Below the pieces are notes generated by a model, which saw only the letters and a list, made by a program, of their open reading frames with translations, searched no databases and was not told where the DNA came from. Shown here piece by piece: positions 1 to 9,158 of a stretch of 64,000 bases of DNA. Numbering within the stretch: the first letter of the stretch is position 1; the number at the start of each line of letters is the position of its first letter. The stretch is taken from assembly GCA_963695805.1 (NCBI GenBank), contig CAVOHV010000005.1:420876-484875 (forward strand), written 5' to 3'. Made by a program: the position numbers and the translations under genes. The stretch comes from DASUPK01 sp963695805 (lineage in GTDB: Bacteria > Actinomycetota > Thermoleophilia > Solirubrobacterales > 70-9).

Positions 1-1
1 G

Positions 2-139
2 GACGAGAACCCGGACCCGTCCGAGGCCGAGATCCGGACCGCGATCTCGGGTGCGATCTGCCGCTGCACCGGCTATGCCAACATCGTCAGAGCCGTGCGC
101 TGGGCCGCAGAGCACGAGTCCGTGGAAGCGAGGAGATGA
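2..139 (+). CDS. coxS: CO dehydrogenase small (iron-sulfur) subunit, C-terminal end only
   Basis: The window opens inside this gene; the last 45 codons are present. The visible piece contains ICRCTGY, the second [2Fe-2S] cysteine pair typical of the C-terminal domain of molybdenum hydroxylase small subunits. The stop overlaps the coxL start (ATGA), as expected for translational coupling. The small subunit passes electrons from the Mo/Cu site of CoxL to the FAD subunit CoxM, which would lie upstream of the window in the usual M-S-L order. Confidence 0.9.
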   Translation, partial: DENPDPSEAEIRTAISGAICRCTGYANIVRAVRWAAEHESVEARR

Positions 140-2511
140 CGATGGCGACCGTCGCTGCAAAGGAAACGCCGATCGGCTACGGCAACATGAAGCGCAAGGA
201 GGACGCGCGCTTCATCAGGGGGCAGGGGAAATATCTCGACGACATCGTCCTTCCCGGGATGCTCCACGGCGCCGTGCTGCGCAGCCCGTACGCGCACGCG
301 CGGATCGTCTCGATAGACACCTCCCGCGCCCTTGCTCACCCGAAGGTGCACCGCGTTATCACCGCCAAGGACCTCGAGACGCTCGGCCTCGCCTGGATGC
401 CGACGATCTCCTACGACTCGCAGGCCGTCCTGGCAGGCGACAAGGTCCGGTTCCAGGGCCAGGAGGTCGCGTTCGTGATCGCCGAGGACCGCTATTCGGC
501 GCGTGACGCGCTGCCCCTGATCGACGTCGAGTACGACCCGCTGCCCGCTGTCGTCAACGCTCGCAAGGCGCTCGATCCGGACGCGCCGGTGATCCGGGAC
601 GACAAGCCGGACAAGACCGACAACCTGGCTACGCCCCTCTGGGAGGCGGGCGACGCAGAGGAGTGCGACCGCGTCTTCGCCGAGGCGGACGTGGTCGTCG
701 ACCGGGACATGATCTATCCGCGCTGCCATCCAGCGCCGCTCGAGACCTGCGGGATGATCGCCGACATGAATCCGGAGACGGGGCAGCTCGACATCTACAA
801 CGGCAACCAGGCCCCGAACCTTCACCGGACGGTCTACGCGCAGGTCGCCGGCCTCCCGGAGCACATGATCCGGATCATGACCAACGACATCGGGGGCGGG
901 TTCGGGAACAAGGTGCCCGTCTATCCGGGCTACGTCTGCGCGATCGTCGGCTCGATCGTCACCGGCAAGCCCGTCAAGTGGGTCGAGGACCGCTCGGAGA
1001 ACCTGATGTCCACCGGCTTCGCTCGGGACTACATCATGAGCGGCCGGATCTGCGCCAAGGACGGGAAGATCACGGGCGCTGAAGTCGACGTGATCGCCGA
1101 CCACGGCGCCTTCGACAGCACGGCGCAGCCCTCGAAGTTCCCCGCGGGGTTCTTCCACGTTTTCGCCGGCTCGTACGACCTGGAGGCGGCCCATTGCAGC
1201 GTCAAGGCCGTCTACACGAACAAGGCGCCCGGCGGCGTTGCCTATCGCTGCTCGTTCCGGGTCACCGAGGCCATCTTCCTGATCGAGCGCCTCGTCGGCG
1301 AGCTCGCGCTCGAGATGGACGTCGACCCGACCGAGCTGCGGATGAAGAGCTTTATCCAGCCCGACCAGTTCCCCTACGAGAACAAGACCGGCTGGACCTA
1401 CGACTCGGGCGACTACGAGAAGACCATGCGCGAGGCGATGCGGATCGCCGGCTACGACGAGCTCCGCAGGGAGCAGGCCGAGAAGAGGCAGCGCGGCGAG
1501 CTGATGGGCATCGGCGTCTCCTTCTTCACCGAGGTGGTCGGCGCCGGGCCGAAGAAGCACATGGACATCCTCGGTCAGGGCATGGCGGACGGCTGCGACC
1601 TGCGCGTCCACGGCACCGGCAAGGCGACGATCAGCATCAGCGCGCAGACCCAGGGCCAGGGCCACGAGACGACCTTCGCCCAGATCGTCGCCGAGGAGCT
1701 CGGCATCTCCCCGGACGACATCCAGGTGCGCCACGGAGATACCGACCGCACCCCGTTCGGCCTCGGGACCTACGGCAGCCGCTCCACCCCGGTTTCCGGC
1801 GCGGCGGCCGCGGTGGCCGCGCGCCGGGTGCGGGACAAGGCGCGGCTGATCGCGGCCGGGATGCTCGAGACCTCGCCCGAGGACCTCGTCTGGGAGAAGG
1901 GCCGCTGGTCGGTCAGGGGCGATCCAGAGAAGGGCGCGACGATCGACGCGATCGCCGAGGCGGCCTACGGCGATGCGCCCCTGCCGGAGGGAGTCGAGGG
2001 CGGACTCGACGGCCAGTCCGTCTACGACCCGCCCAACCTCACCTACCCCTGTGGCGCCTACATCTGCGTCGTCGACGTGGATCCCGACACCGCCGAGGTG
2101 AAGGTCAGGCGGTTCATCGCGGTCGACGACTGCGGCACTCGGATCAACCCGATGATCGTCGACGGCCAGATCATGGGCGGGCTCGCTGAGGGCGTCGGCA
2201 TCGCCCTGATGGAGCTGATCAGCTTCGACGAGCAGGGCAACTGCCTGAACGGGTCAATGATGGACTACCTGATCCCCACGGCCCTCGAATGCCCGAACTG
2301 GGAGCTGGGCGCCACCGTCACACCGTCCCCGCACCACCCGATCGGGGCCAAGGGGGTCGGGGAGTCCGCAACCAACGGCTCGCCCCCGGCGATCGTCAAT
2401 GCCGTCTGCGATGCGCTGTATCAGAGCCACGGGGTTGCGCACATCGACATGCCCCTGAACCCGGCCCGCGTCTGGGCGGCGATGCAGGGCAGGGCCGAGC
2501 CGCCGCAGTGA
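136..2511 (+). CDS. coxL: Aerobic carbon-monoxide dehydrogenase large subunit, form I
   Basis: This 791-residue protein carries the molybdopterin cytosine dinucleotide/copper active site that oxidises CO to CO2. The loop AYRCSFR at residues 369-375 matches the AYxCSFR signature of true (form I) CO dehydrogenases, with Cys372 as the predicted copper ligand. The GVGES motif near residue 743 supplies the conserved active-site glutamate. Length matches the family. The first ATG overlaps the coxS stop; a second ATG two codons later is an alternative start. Most molybdenum hydroxylase homologues lack the cysteine loop, so CO oxidation is a firm prediction. Confidence 0.96.
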   Translation: MTMATVAAKETPIGYGNMKRKEDARFIRGQGKYLDDIVLPGMLHGAVLRSPYAHARIVSIDTSRALAHPKVHRVITAKDLETLGLAWMPTISYDSQAVLAGDKVRFQGQEVAFVIAEDRYSARDALPLIDVEYDPLPAVVNARKALDPDAPVIRDDKPDKTDNLATPLWEAGDAEECDRVFAEADVVVDRDMIYPRCHPAPLETCGMIADMNPETGQLDIYNGNQAPNLHRTVYAQVAGLPEHMIRIMTNDIGGGFGNKVPVYPGYVCAIVGSIVTGKPVKWVEDRSENLMSTGFARDYIMSGRICAKDGKITGAEVDVIADHGAFDSTAQPSKFPAGFFHVFAGSYDLEAAHCSVKAVYTNKAPGGVAYRCSFRVTEAIFLIERLVGELALEMDVDPTELRMKSFIQPDQFPYENKTGWTYDSGDYEKTMREAMRIAGYDELRREQAEKRQRGELMGIGVSFFTEVVGAGPKKHMDILGQGMADGCDLRVHGTGKATISISAQTQGQGHETTFAQIVAEELGISPDDIQVRHGDTDRTPFGLGTYGSRSTPVSGAAAAVAARRVRDKARLIAAGMLETSPEDLVWEKGRWSVRGDPEKGATIDAIAEAAYGDAPLPEGVEGGLDGQSVYDPPNLTYPCGAYICVVDVDPDTAEVKVRRFIAVDDCGTRINPMIVDGQIMGGLAEGVGIALMELISFDEQGNCLNGSMMDYLIPTALECPNWELGATVTPSPHHPIGAKGVGESATNGSPPAIVNAVCDALYQSHGVAHIDMPLNPARVWAAMQGRAEPPQ

Positions 2512-2517
2512 GCGGCC

Positions 2518-3861
2518 GTGCCTGAGCTCGGCACGATCGACCTTCCCGCCCTGGCCACCGCGCTGGCCCAGCGACTACGGGCTGCAGGGGTGCCCACCAC
2601 GCCCGAACGCGCCTCGCGTTTCGCCGAGGCGGTGGCTCTCGTCGTCCCGGTCAGGCGATCGGAGCTCTACTGGACGGCGCGGTCGGTCTTCGTCTCCTCG
2701 CAGACCCAGCTGCCCACGTTCGATCGGGTGTTCGCCGCGGTGTTCGACCCCGCATTGGAGCCGGATGAGGAACGGGGCGACCCCTACTCGCCGCCCCTGA
2801 GTGGCTCGCGGGCCAGCGATCACCCGCCAGCTCCAGAGGCCCGCTCGGTGGCCGGCGAGGGACCGGAGGAGTCCGCCGGCGGGATGCGGGGGACCGCCTC
2901 GCCTCCCTCCCAAGAGGAGACGGAGCGGGAGATCGAGGTCCCACTGGCAGCCGCGAGCGAGGCGGAGCGACTGCGGACGAAGAGCTTCGAGGCCCTCGAG
3001 CCCGAGGAGCTCGAGCGGATCCGTCGCTTGATGGCGGCGCTGGAGCTCGCCGCCCCGCGGCGCCGCTCGAGGCGGAGGCGTCGCGCCAGGCGCGGAGAGC
3101 ACCTCGACCTGCGAGGCACACTCCGGGGGAGCCTGCGCACCGGCGGCGATCCGATGACGCTCGCCAGGCGCACCCGACGGACCCGCCCGCGGCGGCTCGT
3201 CCTGCTCTGCGACATCTCGGGGTCGATGGAGCCGTACGCCCGGGCGTACCTCCACCTGCTCACCTCGGCGGTCGCCAGCGGCGCACCAGCCGAGGCGTTC
3301 GTCTTCGCGACGCGGCTGACCCGGCTGACGCGCGCGCTGGGAGGGCGCAACCCGGAGGCGGCGATTCAGCGGGCCGTCGCGGCCGCACCGGACTGGTCGA
3401 GCGGCACGCGCATCGGCGAGGCGCTGCGGGACTTCAACGACCGCTATGGGCGCCGGGGCATGGCGAGAGGCGCGGTCGTGGTGATCCTCTCGGACGGCTG
3501 GGAGCGCGCGGACCCCGCCCTGGTGGGGAGGGAGATGGAGCGGCTTCGGCTGATGGCCCACCGGATCGTCTGGGTCAACCCGCGTGCCGGTGCCGCCGGC
3601 TTCTCGCCCGGTGCGGGCGGTATGGCCGCCGCGCTGCCCCACTGCGACGCGATGGTGAGCGGCCACTCGCTCGAGGCCATGTACGAGGTCGCCGAGGCGA
3701 TCGCGGCCGATGACTCCTCCCGGGACACGATTCGGGCGGGCGCGCCCAGGCCCTCGGTGGATCCCGAGCCGTCGTGGCCGAGTGCCGAGCGGACCGAGGC
3801 GCAGCGGCCGGTGCCGATGCCCAGCGGCTACGGGCCCAAGCGCGGAAGGACGACGAGTTGA
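2518..3861 (+). CDS. coxE: CoxE-like protein with von Willebrand A domain
   Basis: The 447-residue protein starts with GTG six bases after coxL. It has an N-terminal helical region, an Arg/Glu-rich low-complexity middle (about residues 80-215) and a C-terminal VWA domain whose metal-binding DISGS motif begins near residue 232. In known cox clusters, CoxE works with the MoxR-type ATPase CoxD in maturing the Mo/Cu site. A CoxD-like ATPase is encoded about 2 kb downstream, which supports the same role here. The very C-terminus is proline-rich and poorly conserved-looking. Confidence 0.88.
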   Translation: MPELGTIDLPALATALAQRLRAAGVPTTPERASRFAEAVALVVPVRRSELYWTARSVFVSSQTQLPTFDRVFAAVFDPALEPDEERGDPYSPPLSGSRASDHPPAPEARSVAGEGPEESAGGMRGTASPPSQEETEREIEVPLAAASEAERLRTKSFEALEPEELERIRRLMAALELAAPRRRSRRRRRARRGEHLDLRGTLRGSLRTGGDPMTLARRTRRTRPRRLVLLCDISGSMEPYARAYLHLLTSAVASGAPAEAFVFATRLTRLTRALGGRNPEAAIQRAVAAAPDWSSGTRIGEALRDFNDRYGRRGMARGAVVVILSDGWERADPALVGREMERLRLMAHRIVWVNPRAGAAGFSPGAGGMAAALPHCDAMVSGHSLEAMYEVAEAIAADDSSRDTIRAGAPRPSVDPEPSWPSAERTEAQRPVPMPSGYGPKRGRTTS

Positions 3862-3885
3862 CGAAACCCGATCAAAGGAGCGGAG

Positions 3886-4365
3886 ATGGCTGATGGCGCC
3901 ACCTACCGAGCGGTGTTCCTGCGAATGCATCCCACCGGCAAGGCGGTCCTCAGCCTGAGCGAGGCATCGCAGGGCGAGGAGGCGACGCTCGCCGGGATCG
4001 CCGCCGGCGAGCTCGGCATTCCTCCGGAGGACGTCAAGGTCGTGCACGAGGACACGGACCGCTTCGGGGAGGGAAACAGCTTCAACAGCGAACCGAGCGA
4101 TGCCGTCGGCGAGAACGTCGCCCTCACCGCCCGGAGGCTCCGTGACAAAGCCCAGATCGTGGCCGGCTCGATGCTCGGCGCCTCAGCCGACTCCCTCGGC
4201 TTCGACAACGGCCGCTGGGCGGTGCAGGGGGGCGATCCCGAGGGGGTCAGGATCCAGGAGGTGGCACTGCACACCTTCGGCGGCTTCGAGCTTCCGGAGG
4301 GGATCGAGGGCTCTCTGGACGCCCAGACGACCTACCGGGCCGGGGCCGTGCAGGCGGCCGGATAG
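3886..4365 (+). CDS. Stand-alone CoxL-like molybdopterin-domain fragment
   Basis: A 159-residue protein with its own ribosome binding site (AAAGGAGCGGAG) and ATG. It aligns by eye with roughly residues 495-640 of the CoxL next door: TQGQGHE is SEASQGEE here, EELGISPDDI is GELGIPPEDV, and the ARRLRDKAQIVAGSML helix is shared. It lacks the AYRCSFR loop and the C-terminal glutamate, so it cannot be a catalytic subunit. It may be an assembly factor, an accessory cofactor-binding protein, or a duplicated remnant kept in the operon. The reading frame is intact over its whole length, which argues against simple decay. Confidence 0.7.
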   Translation: MADGATYRAVFLRMHPTGKAVLSLSEASQGEEATLAGIAAGELGIPPEDVKVVHEDTDRFGEGNSFNSEPSDAVGENVALTARRLRDKAQIVAGSMLGASADSLGFDNGRWAVQGGDPEGVRIQEVALHTFGGFELPEGIEGSLDAQTTYRAGAVQAAG

Positions 4366-4410
4366 GCCCAGACCGGGAGAGGCCCCCCGAGTACCCTTGC
4401 TCCGAGGAAT

Positions 4411-5347
4411 ATGCAGGCCCCTTTCGTAGCGGCGACGGTGGTGAGGGCGCAGAGCCCGACAAGCGTTCGGGCCGGTGACTCGGCGATCGTAGCGCCCGGA
4501 TGGCGCGATCGAGGGCTTCGTCGGGGGAACCTGCGCGGAGGCGTCGGTGCGCCTGTACTCGCTACGAGCGATGGCGAGCGGCGAGCCCGTACTGCTTCGC
4601 ATCCTGCCCGGTTCCCCGGAGGGCGAGCCCGAGGCCGAGGAGGGCTCCGTGACGGTCACAAACCCATGCCTGAGCGGCGGCGCGCTCGAGGTCTTCCTCG
4701 AGCCGCACCTGCCGGCGCCGACCATGCGGGTCGTCGGCTCGGCGCCGATCGCAATCGCGCTCGCGGACCTGGCGGGCCGCGTGGGCTATGCCGTCGAGTC
4801 CGGCCAGGCGGACCTGGCGCATCCCACGCCGGACGATGCCGCGGTGGTCGTGGCCTCACACGGTCACGACGAGGAACGGGTGCTCACCGAAGCGCTTCGG
4901 GCGGGAGTCCCCTACGTGGCCCTGGTCGCCAGCGAGGTTCGTGGCCGCGCCGTGCGCGAGTCCCTCGACCTTTCCGAGGAGGAGCGCGCCCGGCTGCACA
5001 CGCCGGCGGGACTCGAGATCGGCGCCGAGATCCCAGAGGAGATCGCGCTCGCGATCCTCGCGGAGATCGTCGCGCTGAGGCCGGAGGGCGAGGCCGGCCG
5101 GGTCCCGAGGCCGCGGGCTGCAGCGATCGAGGCGACGCCGCCCCAGTCTCCCGAGCCGGTCCGGGCCGCGCCCGCACCGGGCGGCCTCTCGACCGAGACC
5201 GCCATCGACCCGGTCTGCGGCATGGAGGTCGCGGTCAGCGAGGCGAGCGTTCAGCTCGAGCGGAATGGGGAGCTCCACTACTTCTGCTCCGAGGGCTGCC
5301 GAGACACCTTCAGCGCCCAGGGCGTGCCGGATGGCGCGGCGCACTGA
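4411..5347 (+). pseudogene. XdhC/CoxI-family protein fused to a YHS domain, frameshifted near the N-terminus
   Basis: The N-terminal XdhC segment (ATVVRAQSPTSVRAGDSAIVAP) is read from ATG 4411. It then shifts frame at about 4497-4500, where an extra G in CCCGGAT separates it from the continuation DGAIEGFVGGTCAEASVR. From there the frame runs to 5347 with the XdhC nucleotide-binding fold, and ends in a YHS domain (DPVCGMEV ... YFCSEGCRDTF) with four cysteines. XdhC-family proteins insert or sulfurate molybdenum cofactor. A YHS metal-binding tail could relate to the copper in CO dehydrogenase; that is speculation. The shift is one base, so a sequencing error is possible. Confidence 0.75.
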
Positions 5348-5942
5348 GCCGTTCGTCACCGGTCTCGTGCTCGCCGCGGGCGGGTCCCGGCGGCTCGGCG
5401 AGCCGAAGCAGCTGCTGCCGTACGGCTCGGGCACCCTCCTCGACCACTCCCTCGAGACCGCGCGGGCGAGCGGGTTCGACCAGCTGATCGTCGCGATCGG
5501 CGGCAGCTCGGGGGAGGTCCGCAGCCGGGTCGATCTCTCGGAGGCCCAGGTGGTGGAGAACCCGGACTTCGGAGAGGGCTGCTCATCGTCGATCGCCGCC
5601 GGCATGAGCGCGCTCGATCCGCGCGCCGAGCTGCTCGTCCTGATGCTCGGCGACCAGCCCGGCGTGACTCCCGCGACGGTCCGCGCGCTGATCGCGGGCT
5701 GTGGCGATGGCACCGTGCTGGCGGCCTGCCTCTACGACAACGGCCGCGGCCACCCACTGGCCTTCGGCAGGGGCGCCTTCGATGACCTGCGGGAGCTGCA
5801 TGGCGACAAGGCCGTGTGGAAGCTGATGGAGCACCGCTCCGACGAGGTGGTCGAAATCAGGGTCTCGGGCCCGATCCCGCGCGACGTCGACACGCGGGCG
5901 GACTACGAGGCGGTCCTGACGGAGTCAGGTAGCTCCGCATGA
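5331..5942 (+). CDS. MocA/MobA-like molybdenum cofactor nucleotidyltransferase
   Basis: The protein (203 residues from ATG 5331) has the nucleotidyltransferase signature LAAGGSRRLGEPKQLLP at its N-terminus and a GDQPG metal site in the middle. MocA enzymes attach CMP to molybdopterin to make the MCD cofactor that CoxL binds. An upstream in-frame start would run back into the YHS gene; ATG 5331 overlaps that gene by 17 bases and gives the conserved length. It sits in the cox operon and overlaps coxD downstream (ATGA). Confidence 0.87.
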   Translation: MARRTEPFVTGLVLAAGGSRRLGEPKQLLPYGSGTLLDHSLETARASGFDQLIVAIGGSSGEVRSRVDLSEAQVVENPDFGEGCSSSIAAGMSALDPRAELLVLMLGDQPGVTPATVRALIAGCGDGTVLAACLYDNGRGHPLAFGRGAFDDLRELHGDKAVWKLMEHRSDEVVEIRVSGPIPRDVDTRADYEAVLTESGSSA

Positions 5943-6859
5943 GCGACGCAGTCCGCGCCGGCTCCGAGAGCCCCGTGAGCGCCGCGGTACCCGACATCGA
6001 GTCGATCAAGCGGCGACTGGACGCCGTCGACTATCTGGCCGATGACGGCCTGGCCACGGCGCTGTTCCTCTCGCTGCGTCTGCCCCAGCCGCTGCTGCTC
6101 GAGGGCGAGGCGGGGGTCGGCAAGACCGAGGCGGCCAAGGCCCTGGCGGCCGCGCTCGGCACCGAGCTGATCCGGCTGCAGTGCTACGAGGGCATCGACT
6201 CCTCGGAGGCGCTGTACGAGTGGAACTACCCACGCCAGCTGCTCCGGATCCGCTCATCTGAGGCGAGCGGCGACGAATTAGCCGAGGAGGATCTCTTCGG
6301 GAGGGAGTTTCTGACACCCCGGCCGCTGCTGCGGGCGATCCAGCACGAGGGGCCGCTGCCCGCCGTCCTGCTCGTGGACGAGCTCGACCGGGCCGACGAC
6401 GACTTCGAGGCGTTCCTCTTCGAGATGCTCGCGGAGTCGAGCGTCACGATCCCGGAGATCGGCACAATCCGGGCCACGCACCCGCCGGCCGTGATCCTGA
6501 CCTCGAATCGCACGCGCGACCTGCACGACGCGCTCAAGCGCCGCTGCCTGTACCACTGGATCGACTACCCGACCCCGGCGCGCGAGGTCGAGATCGTCCG
6601 GCGACGCGTGCCGGGGACAGCGGAGGAGCTCGCGACCGAGGCGGCGGAGGCGGTTCGCCGCCTGCGCTCGAGCGACGTCCAGAAGCCGCCGGGTATCGCG
6701 GAGACGATCGACTGGGTCGCGGCCCTCGAGCTGCTCGGCGTGGACCACCTCGATGCTTCAGCCGCCGAGCGGACCCTGGGTTCGGTGCTCAAGTACCGTG
6801 ACGATCAGGAGCAGGTCACGGAGCAGGGACTCGATCGGCTGGTGGGCACGGATGCCTGA
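5939..6859 (+). CDS. coxD: MoxR-type AAA+ ATPase CoxD
   Basis: The 306-residue protein has a Walker A motif GEAGVGKT at residues 56-63 and a Walker B LLVDELDRAD near residue 142, followed by sensor and lid regions of the MoxR class. In CO-oxidising bacteria CoxD drives insertion of sulfur and copper into the active site of CO dehydrogenase together with the VWA protein CoxE. The start overlaps the preceding stop (ATGA), so expression is probably coupled. Confidence 0.9.
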   Translation: MSDAVRAGSESPVSAAVPDIESIKRRLDAVDYLADDGLATALFLSLRLPQPLLLEGEAGVGKTEAAKALAAALGTELIRLQCYEGIDSSEALYEWNYPRQLLRIRSSEASGDELAEEDLFGREFLTPRPLLRAIQHEGPLPAVLLVDELDRADDDFEAFLFEMLAESSVTIPEIGTIRATHPPAVILTSNRTRDLHDALKRRCLYHWIDYPTPAREVEIVRRRVPGTAEELATEAAEAVRRLRSSDVQKPPGIAETIDWVAALELLGVDHLDASAAERTLGSVLKYRDDQEQVTEQGLDRLVGTDA

Positions 6860-6874
6860 GGAGACGAGACGTCG

Positions 6875-7975
6875 ATGAAGCAGGTCATGGAGGTCGTCGG
6901 GGATTGGGTCGGTGCCGGCGATCCGGTCGCGCTCGCGACGGTCGTGGATACGAAGAAGTCGGCGCCGCAGCCGCCCGGGACGAAGATGGCGATCAACGAG
7001 GCGGGCCGGATGGCGGGGGCGGTCTCCGGAGGATGCGTGGAGGGACAGGTCGTCCAGGTTGCCGAGGGCATCCTCAGGGGCGGTGCCCCGCAGCTCCTCG
7101 AGTACGGGATCGCCGACGAAGACGCCTGGGACGTCGGGTTGCCCTGCGGCGGCGAGATCTCGATCTGGGTGGAGACCTATGACGACGACGGTCTGGACGG
7201 CCGCTTCAGGGAGCTGGGTCTGCAGGGTGGGCGTGGAGCCCTGACCACCCTCCTGGAGGGCGCAGACGTCGGCGCGAAGCTGCTGCTGAGGGAGGATGGG
7301 ACGCGCGAGGGCTCCCTGGGGGACGCCGAGCTGGACGAGGCCGCGATGACGAGGGCGGCGTCCGCGATGTGGTCCGAGCGCAGCGAGCTCTACGAGCACG
7401 ATGGACAGACCCTGTTCGTCGACGTGGTCGCGCCACCGCCCCGGTTGATCATCTTCGGCGCGGTGGACTTCGCCGCCCAGCTGGCCGCCGCGGCGAAGCT
7501 GGCCGGCTGGCGCGCGTTCGTGGTCGATCCGCGCAAGCGCTTTGCGACCGCCGACCGCTTCCCGGAAGCCGAGCGGGTGATCGCGGCCTGGCCCGACAAG
7601 GCCCTCGACGAGCTCGGCGGCATCGACCGGGCCACCTCGATCGCGGTGCTCACCCACGACCCAAAGCTCGACGACGCCGTGCTCAAGATCGCCCTTCGCT
7701 CCGATGCCCAGTACATCGGGGCAATGGGCAGCCGGCGGGCCCAGGAGAAGCGTCGCGAGCGCCTGATCGCCGAGGGCGTGACCGATGATGAGCTCGGGCG
7801 TCTGGCGGCTCCAATCGGGCTCGATATCGGCGCCCTGACCGCGGCGGAGACCGCGATCTCGATCATGGGCGAGATCACGGCCGTGCGCCGGGGACGCGAG
7901 GGCGGGCGTCTGAAGACCGTCAAGGGCAGAATCCATGACGCGGTCGCGGACCCTGAGCCGGCGCCGGCGAGGTGA
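6875..7975 (+). CDS. XdhC/CoxF family molybdenum-enzyme maturation protein
   Basis: A full-length (366 residue) XdhC-family protein. The N-terminal XdhC_CoxI domain contains GAVSGGCVEG, and the C-terminal Rossmann-like domain begins at LIIFGAVDF and includes YIGAMGSRRAQEKRRERL. These proteins bind molybdenum cofactor and act in its sulfuration or delivery to xanthine-dehydrogenase/CO-dehydrogenase type enzymes. It is the second XdhC homologue in the operon; the first is the YHS fusion at 4411. The start ATG follows a GAGGAG motif. Confidence 0.9.
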   Translation: MKQVMEVVGDWVGAGDPVALATVVDTKKSAPQPPGTKMAINEAGRMAGAVSGGCVEGQVVQVAEGILRGGAPQLLEYGIADEDAWDVGLPCGGEISIWVETYDDDGLDGRFRELGLQGGRGALTTLLEGADVGAKLLLREDGTREGSLGDAELDEAAMTRAASAMWSERSELYEHDGQTLFVDVVAPPPRLIIFGAVDFAAQLAAAAKLAGWRAFVVDPRKRFATADRFPEAERVIAAWPDKALDELGGIDRATSIAVLTHDPKLDDAVLKIALRSDAQYIGAMGSRRAQEKRRERLIAEGVTDDELGRLAAPIGLDIGALTAAETAISIMGEITAVRRGREGGRLKTVKGRIHDAVADPEPAPAR

Positions 7976-8163
7976 CCGCCTTGCTCTCTTCCTTCACGCC
8001 ACTGCTCGGACACGTTGCCGGTGTCCCGGTCGAGGAGACGCTGCCCGGCGTGCTCGCCGTCGGGGCCATCGGCGCGCGCCTCGCGACCGAGTGGCTTCGC
8101 CGCCGGCTCAGTTGGCGCTCCTCCGGAGATCAGGGCGCCGGACGCGGGAGTCGCCAGGGATGA
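7972..8163 (+). CDS. Small hydrophobic protein in the cox operon
   Basis: A 63-residue open frame starting with GTG that overlaps the xdhC stop (GTGA) and ending in an overlap with the moaA start (ATGA). Residues about 7-35 are hydrophobic and could form one membrane segment, followed by an Arg-rich tail. I do not recognise a family. The coupled overlaps on both sides are the main argument that it is translated. Confidence 0.5.
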   Translation: MTALLSSFTPLLGHVAGVPVEETLPGVLAVGAIGARLATEWLRRRLSWRSSGDQGAGRGSRQG

Positions 8164-9158
8164 CGCGGCGGGATCCGCTCCGCGACGGTCACGGCCGGCG
8201 GATAGGCGACCTCCGTCTCTCGGTGGTGGATCGGTGCAACTTCCGCTGCCAGTACTGCATGCCTGCCGATGGCCTTCCCTGGCTCGACCGCTCGGAGATC
8301 CTGACCTTCGAGGAGAACCAGCGTCTGGTCGCGCTGCTCGCATCGATGGGCGTCGCCGATCTGAGGCTGACCGGGGGCGAGCCGCTGGTCCGGCGGGAGT
8401 TCCCCAAGCTCGTCGCGATGCTGCGCGGCGTCCAGGGCCTTCGCGATATCTCCGTCACCACGAACGGCTACCTGCTCGAGCGCGACGCGGCGGCGCTGGT
8501 CCGGGCGGGCGTCGACCGGTTCAACGTGTCGGTGGACGCGTTGGCGCGCGACGCCTTCTTCGCGATCACGCGCCGAGATGCCCTGGCCCAGGTGATGCGA
8601 GGCCTGGAGGCCGTCGCCGCGTTCCCGGGGGTGAGACCGATCAAGGTCAACGCGGTCGCGATGCGCGACTTCACCGAGAACGAGGTCCTCCGCTTCTGCG
8701 AGCTGGCCAGGTCGACGGACTACCAGGTGCGGTTCATCGAGTTCATGCCGCTGGACGGGGACGGCAAGTGGGAGCCGGAGGCGGTTCTGACCGGAGCCGA
8801 GATCAGGGAGATCGCGGAGACGGCCTACGAGCTGGTGCCGCTGCCGCGCGAGCCCCACTCGACGGCCCGTGTCTATCGCTTCGCGGACGGGGCCGGGGAG
8901 ATCGGATTCGTGAACCCGGTGTCGGAGCCCTTCTGCGCCGACTGCAACCGCATCAGGATCACCTCCGACGGCAAGCTGCGCACCTGCCTGTTCTCGATCG
9001 ACGAGACCGATCTGCGCGATCCGCTGCGCGCGGGCGCGAGCGACGATGAGGTCGAAGTGTTGATCCGCGACTCGGTCTGGCGCAAGGAGCTCAAGCACCG
9101 CATCAACGAGCCCGGCTTCCGCCGGCCACCGCGGTCGATGAGCCAGATCGGCGGCTAG
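8160..9158 (+). CDS. moaA: GTP 3',8-cyclase MoaA
   Basis: A 332-residue radical-SAM enzyme that starts molybdopterin synthesis by converting GTP to 3',8-cyclo-GTP. The N-terminal CNFRCQYC places the radical-SAM cluster cysteines at positions 26, 30 and 33. The C-terminal FCADCNR and following CLF supply the second cluster. The protein ends in Gly-Gly, as catalytically active MoaA proteins do. ATG 8160 was chosen over longer in-frame starts because it overlaps the upstream stop and gives the conserved N-terminus. Confidence 0.95.
   Translation: MTRRDPLRDGHGRRIGDLRLSVVDRCNFRCQYCMPADGLPWLDRSEILTFEENQRLVALLASMGVADLRLTGGEPLVRREFPKLVAMLRGVQGLRDISVTTNGYLLERDAAALVRAGVDRFNVSVDALARDAFFAITRRDALAQVMRGLEAVAAFPGVRPIKVNAVAMRDFTENEVLRFCELARSTDYQVRFIEFMPLDGDGKWEPEAVLTGAEIREIAETAYELVPLPREPHSTARVYRFADGAGEIGFVNPVSEPFCADCNRIRITSDGKLRTCLFSIDETDLRDPLRAGASDDEVEVLIRDSVWRKELKHRINEPGFRRPPRSMSQIGG

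Noticed and set aside
73..1734. A 553-codon open frame antisense to coxL, and many similar long antisense frames elsewhere
   Set aside because: High GC with strong third-position bias leaves antisense frames open. No motifs, start signals or family resemblance; the plus-strand coxL is unambiguous.
4411..5487. A 358-codon frame from 4411 through the XdhC gene
   Set aside because: After about codon 30 it is Arg/Gly-rich shadow sequence; the true protein continues in the neighbouring frame.
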